NCBI RefSeq assembly: GCF_032854445.1
Contig: NC_088296.1
Coordinates: 7,846,206-7,910,205, forward strand
Source of the DNA: Liolophura sinensis
Lineage: Eukaryota > Mollusca > Polyplacophora > Chitonida > Chitonidae
Direction of reading: 5' to 3'
DNA: 64,000 bases
The stretch's first letter is position 1. Every line of letters starts with the position of its first letter. Both the position numbers and the translations under genes were made by a program. Below the pieces are notes generated by a model. It was not told the origin of the DNA. It worked only from the letters and a program-made list of their open reading frames with translations, and made no database searches. This document shows positions 57,454-64,000 of this stretch, one piece after another.

Positions 57454-57550
57454 CTCCACACACCTCAGAAATGACAACAGGTTTTGCAGCTGGGATAAGC
57501 ACAGCAGTTTTTCTAATTCTAATCGCTTTTGTTGTGGTTGTTGTTGTAAG
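57454..57550 (+). CDS. Gene B2, transmembrane exon
   Basis: Counterpart of 25734-25833, one codon shorter (97 nt), same phases (1 in, 2 out). It encodes TAVFLILIAFVVVVVV, an uninterrupted membrane helix. Confidence 0.7.
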
Positions 57551-58912
57551 GTAAGCAACCATTTCTCCTTCTTTATTATATATTTTGAGCCCAAGTGGAT
57601 GAAATTGTTTGCACAGTTTTGGTATAATTGGCCCAATGCAACACACTGATTACCCATACACACATGGGAAACAAGGCACATACATTCTCAAAGGTTTAAC
57701 ATTGAATGTACCATTGCAGTTGGCAGAATCGTAGTTTGCAAGAATTATCAGAAAAAAAATGTCTTTCATACTTTCACCAAAATGTACTAAAGTCAAAGAA
57801 AATTTGAATGGGGGGCCCAGGTCATGCTGGGTTCCTCTCCGGCCGTATTTGGTAAGTTCTGCCAGCAACCTGCGGATGGTTGTTGATTTCCCCCGGACTT
57901 TGCCCGGTTTTCTCCCACTATATTGCTGGCCGCCGTCGTATAAGTGAAACATACTTAAGTACGACGTAAAACACCAAATTAAATAAATAAAAAAAAATGA
58001 GTCAAATAAATGTGATTGCCATTAATACATCGTCATACATGTGTGTGAAATAAATGCGACAAATTGAAGTTTTTGCTGAAACTACGAATTGTGTAGTTTT
58101 GTACACTGTACAATGTTGGCCTGAAAACTGCGTTTAACATGATTTAGTTGTAGAAATAATTATATTTCTGAGTTTCGCAGTCATTTATGCTTGGCCTGTG
58201 AAGTTCTAGCTTTCGTTTTATTTTAATATAATGTATTTCTACGAAACGCTTAAAATAACTCATTAAAACCAAAGTAAGATATTGTTATAAAATATAAGAG
58301 CGTTAAAAATACACAGTATGTCGGTTTTGTGTAACTCTTTGTATAGCATTGGACAATATATGCATGTAATAATTACATAGACATATTCAAATCTCAGGAT
58401 AGGATCACATGGCTGTCTACACATTTACATGCAGCATTTCACTCCTCCCTCCCGTCAGCTGACAGGGGCATATAATACACCCAAGGCCTAAGCCTCAGAC
58501 TAGCTGTATATGTACACCAGTGTATATCTCACTCTGTCGGGCTAGGAGACAATGGCAAATACGATCTACAAGGGACTGAGCATCATGCTTACCGACTATA
58601 TATATATATATATATGTGTGTGATTATTAACAAATGGTCACATGTTGTATCCGGTGAAACACGTATTCTAATTGTCCGTTTATCTCACATAGCGTTTAAA
58701 ATAGTAATAAATTACTCGCCCTCTGGCACCATGGCTTAAGCAGGATTAGGTAAATAAAATAACAAATCATGCATCACATCCATCGACAATGTATTGTCAA
58801 TTACACCGCGTGAAAATCTTTTGCATTACTTCTCTTAAAATCAGAAAGTAGAATAATAGTAAATGATCGTAGATCTCAATACCGGTTTTCAAAATTACAT
58901 CTTCTTTCGCAG
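57551..58912 (+). other. Gene B2 intron with SINE fragment
   Basis: The SINE fragment at 57811-57990 is shared with unit 1. The empty LTR site 'acag' is at 58462-58465, and a short (TA)n lies at 58597-58616. Confidence 0.6.
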
Positions 58913-59309
58913 GAGACGAAAAAGTCGAGCGGATGACAACAACACCAACAACAAAAATCCGAACGTCACAGAGAAAGGTTTGAGTAATTCTTCAGACGTC
59001 ACTGAACCCACCGTAGACGGAGATGGAGTAACGGGTCTATCCTCTCGAGCTGCAGAGGCTCTACCAGATGTGTTAGTCCACAGTACTGACATCCGGCCCC
59101 CCGCGAGTCTCCATGGCGGCACCGATCATGTGACAGATGAGCAAGACAAAAGTGACTCAAATGACCTCAACTTGTCTGATGAAAAGATTCGATCAGAGTT
59201 GCCTTCCAGAGATGGCCACAGCGTCGTGTATTCAAATTTTAAGATAAAGGAAAATAAAGCGAAACATGCTATTATGACGAAAGGCCAAGCAGAGGAGACA
59301 CCCCTATAG
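58913..59309 (+). CDS. Gene B2, shortened cytoplasmic tail
   Basis: Counterpart of 29041-29539, opening with the same Arg-rich stretch. A TAG at 59307-59309 replaces a GAG codon of B1 and ends the tail about 30 residues early. The downstream frame stays recognisable to the old TAA at 59397-59399, but it is shortened by a small deletion in the last tyrosine motif. The Y-x-x-L pair of B1 is therefore lost; only VVYSNF remains. Confidence 0.6.
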
Positions 59310-62300
59310 GATTCCACGTACAACATGTTGTCTACTGCAAATGTGAAATATCGCGATGATGAACCTGACCATATGGACGGCTACAATTTGAAAACATAAT
59401 TCGCCGATGAAAACATACGACTTTCTCCATCATTTCATTTAATAATATATTCTTCTTTTAGATATCCTAAAGATTACCAACAGTTTTAACATCAAGTAAA
59501 TATGCATGTGTAAATTAGGTTTCTACACAAAACCCCCATGACATCACTGACATTGGTAGGCAGCATAGAAAAGCTCTGTATGCAAGTAAAAAATTTTTTT
59601 TGGGAATTCAACGATTGTTCTCCTATTTAAGATAGGCAGTGACTTGTATGCATTGTACACTTACAAGTATGTATCGCTGCTCATTATGGTGTACAAAGAT
59701 GAGCCGTAATGTTGCCAGAAGGAATAACATTTATTCGCTCGATTTATTCCCCCAAATACTTGTGGCTTATGAGTCCCAAGTTTTGCTTACTGTTCACTCA
59801 CCGGATATCATTGCGCATTCTGTTTTCTGTGGTAAATGGCAGAGCATTGTGTTTACACATACCACCATACCTCTGTGAGAACAGGATACCAATAGCTCGA
59901 ATAACAGCATGATTATTCAAACAATCGGCGTGCTGTGGCGTGCTAGTCTTATAAACCATGCACATGCACCCTTAGTTTCTTAAAATATGAATTTTCAAAT
60001 TCTAATTGTTGCTCATGATATTCTTCTGCTTTATATTGTCTCGTCTTTTGCCCATTTCTAGGTGTTTGATTCTCCCTCATACAAGTTGTAAATCCTTGCT
60101 TGTTCTGTACATTAACGTTGTCCTCTCCCCATGTAGCTAAAATGTTTGTTTCTTATATACATGCTTTAAAACCACCGGAATTGATTTATTTGCTTGTATT
60201 TTGTGAGTTTAAAATGCATTTTTTCTTCAATTTTACCTTTCTCTAATTCTATAACATAAGCCATCGGATTGCCTGTTTGTTTCACAGACAATTAAATACG
60301 CGTTGATTTGGAGTTGAAAACATAAACTTTCTGTATCCTGTGGAAATAAATTAGATTTTTTTCATAATTTAAACGATGTTTGTAAGCTCACGCTCTTGGG
60401 TTACAATGCCCGCTTTGTTTATCACTGCGAAATACACGGCTTTAACTCACAGCAGGCTAGGGTCTTGGAATTTTCGCCACAGAGATAACTGAAGCCAAAG
60501 TGCAATTTTGCTTTTAGCCAGACACTTCCGGCTGGGTGTAAGCATCTGTGCAATCGGTAGGCTGTCTTCTCTCGTGCCCTTTGACAGGAATTCCAATCAG
60601 GCAGAACGGTGTTCAGACTGTGGGAATCATTTGTCTGTCTGGTAAATTTGAAAGCTAAATCACAATGACAAATTACTGTCATCCATACAATATACAGGGC
60701 GGAACAAAAGTCTGGACCCATTGGCAATTTACTATATATCAATTTACAGTTTACAATCAGTGGTCAAACTGACTTCCACCTTCCTCCAAACACTTTCTTA
60801 CTCGAGCTAATAAAGTCACTGGGAAGAACAATTGTTATACATTTGCTCATTTTATTGCTTTTTAACGGTCTTCACAAGAATTTCGCAGAATTTCACGATC
60901 ATTCCAGCTTATTTTCCCAACTCAGCATACAATATAAAACTTAATATAGACAGATATTTCAATGTGACTAGAGTAGACTAATACAGACAGATTTTTCCAT
61001 GTGACTAGAGTAGGCTACGATTTTTCAATTCTCTGTTCTATACATCGCTAACACGGACATAGAATTCCTTCAGTGCATTCTTACACCTTTATAATCAATC
61101 TTGCCACATACAACCGGAAAAGAGGGACCAAAAAGAAAAGAAAGAGCTTTTAGGAATGTATCACGAGCTGTCAGTCACAGTTATAGTCTGTTTCGCTTCT
61201 TGAGGTGCACAGTTTCTTGCACTAAGGCCGATTCCCCGCCTTAGCATTCTAAGTCCTTTGACAAGTTACAAACAGTCTGTTCCACGTATGACGTAATGAC
61301 TCCATATTGGTGGAACACAAGTGATCTGGCGTGAGATCGTATAAAGTGTGACATGACCGCGGTTACTTTATTACTGGTTCAAAACCACCCGTAGAATTGG
61401 TGGAGCAGAAGTAACTTTAGTGGTTTATCGAAGGGAGACCTACTACTCTTATCAAAGAATGTTTTATAACCCAGTGCTTACAAAATATCCTTGTACCTTA
61501 GGTAGCAGAGCAGTGCACTTCATCTGCTGGAACCCTGAGAGGTTCTGGTATGACTGACGTAGTTTACTCCTTCAACCATTATCCTGTGCCGTGACCAAAC
61601 AGGTTCCAAGAAACGTGTCTCTGGGCCTTTGGGCGTTGGTGTGTCTTAAGAGAGAGGTAAGATTTAAGTAGAGAGGGGGGCAACGGGAGTTGCCTTCCAC
61701 TGCTTATATTGGCAGTTGTTTGTGGGAATTTCCCTTTAGCTCATTTGTTAGAACGATGGAATTTAGCTGTTGAGGCCCGAGTTCGAACCCTGGTCTGACC
61801 CACGTGATAAAACACTGGATCCATTGCAAATGCACCACCAGTAACCTCCATCAGCATTGTTGATACTTTCTATCGGCTTCCTTATCACCTATGTTTTACT
61901 GTATGTATAAAAGTGTAAAGAGGCGTACTTTTTCGACAGCCAATTGGCGTTCGCGTACTTCCGCCATGGCATTTTCATCCAAGTATTACGCGTTCCTTAT
62001 ACATGTGTATTTCCTTGTTTCAAAGCAAAGGCATGTGCGTTCAGATGTGAGTTATTCCTTGAATTCACATGCTATAACAACAAAAAGAAGTGATATAAAG
62101 GTGATCGATGTGCTTTTATTTAATATAACGGCAGCGGAAGGTCCTGTTTGCAAAACCGGTGAAATCAGAATAGGGCGAACGGTCTATCGATGCCGCCTAT
62201 GTTGTTGTTTCGCCAGTAATTTCTATCAAGCCTATTATGCCTCAAAATGACCGTTTTGCCGGTAACCCTTAACACGTCGATGAGCAAGATAGTTAATTTT

Positions 62301-62772
62301 TGGCGTGTTGTTTTGAGCGCTTGCCAGTATCAATAACTAAATTGGAATCTGATTGGATCATGAATCATGCATATTAATGAAGAAAAGTCCAATGCTTTGA
62401 AGAGTTTATTTGGCTCAATAAATCAAAGTAGATGACGTCGGACATCGCGAGCTTGGTTAAATGAATACGCTAGCCTCGTCGATGTGTTACAACACCCATT
62501 TGACCCAACTGTGGAACCCACTTCTGGCCACTGCCCCACTTGTGCTTTTCATTCTTTCAAAACCTTAAAAGAGGTAGTTGTAACTTCCCCTCTTGACGTT
62601 CAGCAATAATGACACTGGAACTCTTGTAAAAAGAGCAGACTATGTTTGAACTTTACACCGTAGAATTATCTATCTTGAATATCTATGTAATGTGAAAGTG
62701 ATAAATAATCCGTTAATTTTGAAAGAACATATGTTGTGTGAATGATGTTAGATGATATTCTGTTATTATAAA
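59310..62772 (+). other. Unit 2 downstream of gene B2
   Basis: Colinear with 29540-33820 with a deletion matching about 30800-31605. It holds the left end of the MITE-like element (60694-60790), the empty SINE site (61879-61891) and a SINE fragment at about 62560-62610 ('gaggtagttgtaacttccc'). No gene recognised. Confidence 0.5.
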
Positions 62773-62993
62773 ACAAAGCTGTGTCATATTCAACATGACA
62801 GGTAACGTAATAGCCCAATACAACGTTTATGTTGGATTAATAGAATATGTATGGTATGTTTAACAGAATCATCTACAGTAATGAGAAAATAATACGCATC
62901 TATAACCGAATAATATGCCTCTATAACAGAGTACATTCTAGCACCATTTGGACAGCAGAAACAAAGCTGTGTCATATTCAACATGACAGGTAA
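62773..62993. repeat. Single unit of the tandem repeat expanded in unit 1
   Basis: One full unit starting 'acaaagctgtgtcatattca', plus the start of a second, against about nine units at 33821-35695. Confidence 0.9.
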
Positions 62994-64000
62994 CCTAATT
63001 GTCTAATACAACTTTTATGTTGAATTAATGCGTTCTTTGGTGTTTTTGTCAGTTTTCAGCTCTAATAGTCAATGTTATAACCAGACCTCTTGCCTGCGTC
63101 TCCCCCTCCCCCATATCCATCCTTAAAATAATAATCTTAACTCAGAAGAAATTGCCAAATCACAAATACCTGTCTGTCGTCATGACAATCATAGATCAGC
63201 AGGTGACAGGTTGGATGATATTGATATATGATGAAAAATTACGGTTTTCTGAGTCTTAGTAATAATATATATAGCCTCGCCGATCGTTTATTGTGACTTG
63301 TGAATGGCGTATAGTATATACCAAGTTAACTTACATGATGTATTCAGAGAGAAGAATATATGAATTTTTAAAAGGCGTATACGATAATGAATAGTATCAG
63401 CGGGTAGCCGCACAAGAACAGGTAGAATTAGTGGGGGCACCAAGCACGCCACCGAAATCTTCTTCACCCCCGGGACCGCCAAACGGCAATACGCATCCAT
63501 TTCTTATGTGTACTGAAGCGTCAAGAATAATTCGTGTTAAAATGTCGTACAATATGATTGGGGATATCTTTTAATTGTTCGTTGCGTGTAGATTGTTTGC
63601 ATGTTGTGAAATAAAATGTCAGTTCAAACTCTTTACCATTTACAACAACAACAGAACACAACACTCATTTGTGTTGTGAACATTTACTTACTCATTTATT
63701 TCATTGGTGTATACGCCGGACTGAAGTATATTTCACTTTCACGACATGTTAGCAAGATTAAAATATATCTGACACATAAATCCAGAAGAAAAACAAAGGG
63801 ATCAACTTCAGACAAAGGCTATAGATGCAACACCAGTAACTGATAGAATGGACGATTTTAAATGTCTGATGGGTACTTCTGCAGCACTGCACCAGTGTTG
63901 TTGCGAATGACTGATACATGTAGTTGCCTAAAGAGATGAGTATGTGTTGAGGTGGGTTGGGGGTGGGTTGGGGGTGGGGTGGGGAAAGGCATCTTGTTAT
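62994..64000 (+). other. Intergenic, right edge of window
   Basis: Colinear with 35696-36680. An old SINE tail lies at about 63695-63750 and a (GGTTGG)-like G-rich tract at about 63950-63982. No gene recognised. Confidence 0.45.

Larger units (their letters stand above)
42821..64000 (+). repeat. Segmental duplication, unit 2 (runs off window)
   Basis: This is the second copy of unit 1 and starts at 'gctagagaatatgtag', the counterpart of base 1. It lacks the 12-kb viral block, the LTR element and both full-length SINE insertions of unit 1. It keeps a larger reverse-transcriptase fragment. The window ends inside the unit, at the point matching about 36680 in unit 1. Confidence 0.93.

Overview
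The window is nuclear DNA of an invertebrate animal, most probably a mollusc. The host sequence is AT-rich, with exons bounded by GT/AG splice sites, many simple repeats and minisatellites, and tRNA-derived SINEs of the kind common in bivalve and gastropod genomes (one family ending in an 'acggcgtaaaacaccaatca' tail plus (AAAT)n, another ending in (ACTC)n). A 200-base run of N at 38801-39000 is an assembly gap.

The main structure is a tandem segmental duplication. Bases 1 to about 36,700 (unit 1) align in order with 42,821 to 64,000 (unit 2), with a few differences per 100 bases; unit 2 runs off the window. Each unit carries exons of a small family of type I membrane receptors. The best-preserved member, gene B, can be read as six exons with matching phases: a 43-nt signal-peptide exon, an EGF-like exon, a cysteine-rich EB-module-like exon, a Thr/Pro/Asn-rich stalk exon, a transmembrane exon, and a cytoplasmic-tail exon with tyrosine motifs resembling ITAM/ITIM sequences. 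Gene A is a partial neighbour upstream (EB exon, short stalk, tail). Gene C, between the units, is a partial neighbour with a signal exon and a tail around the assembly gap. The copies are broken in different places: a 22-nt deletion in the EB exon of B1, a shortened tail and missing stalk in B2, a stop codon in the EB exon of A2, and a minisatellite replacing the end of both A tails.

The first intron of B1 holds about 12.1 kb (about 9,290-21,386) of GC-richer, gene-dense DNA: a decayed endogenous Polinton/Maverick- or adintovirus-like double-stranded DNA virus. It contains a B-family DNA polymerase with an endonuclease-VII-like insert, the C-terminal part of an rve integrase, an FtsK/HerA-type packaging ATPase with a Walker A motif, a probable major capsid protein, and several compactly packed unidentified genes, including one intact 332-codon reading frame. 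Most recognisable genes carry stops and frameshifts. Unit 2 lacks the element.

Other mobile DNA includes a 1.7-kb LTR element with a tRNA-Pro-like primer-binding site and a gag-like frame, two SINE insertions with target duplications and clean empty sites in unit 2, reverse-transcriptase and RNase H remnants, and a MITE-like inverted repeat. Comparing the units dates these: the two SINEs and the LTR element came after the duplication, while the reverse-transcriptase fragment came before it.
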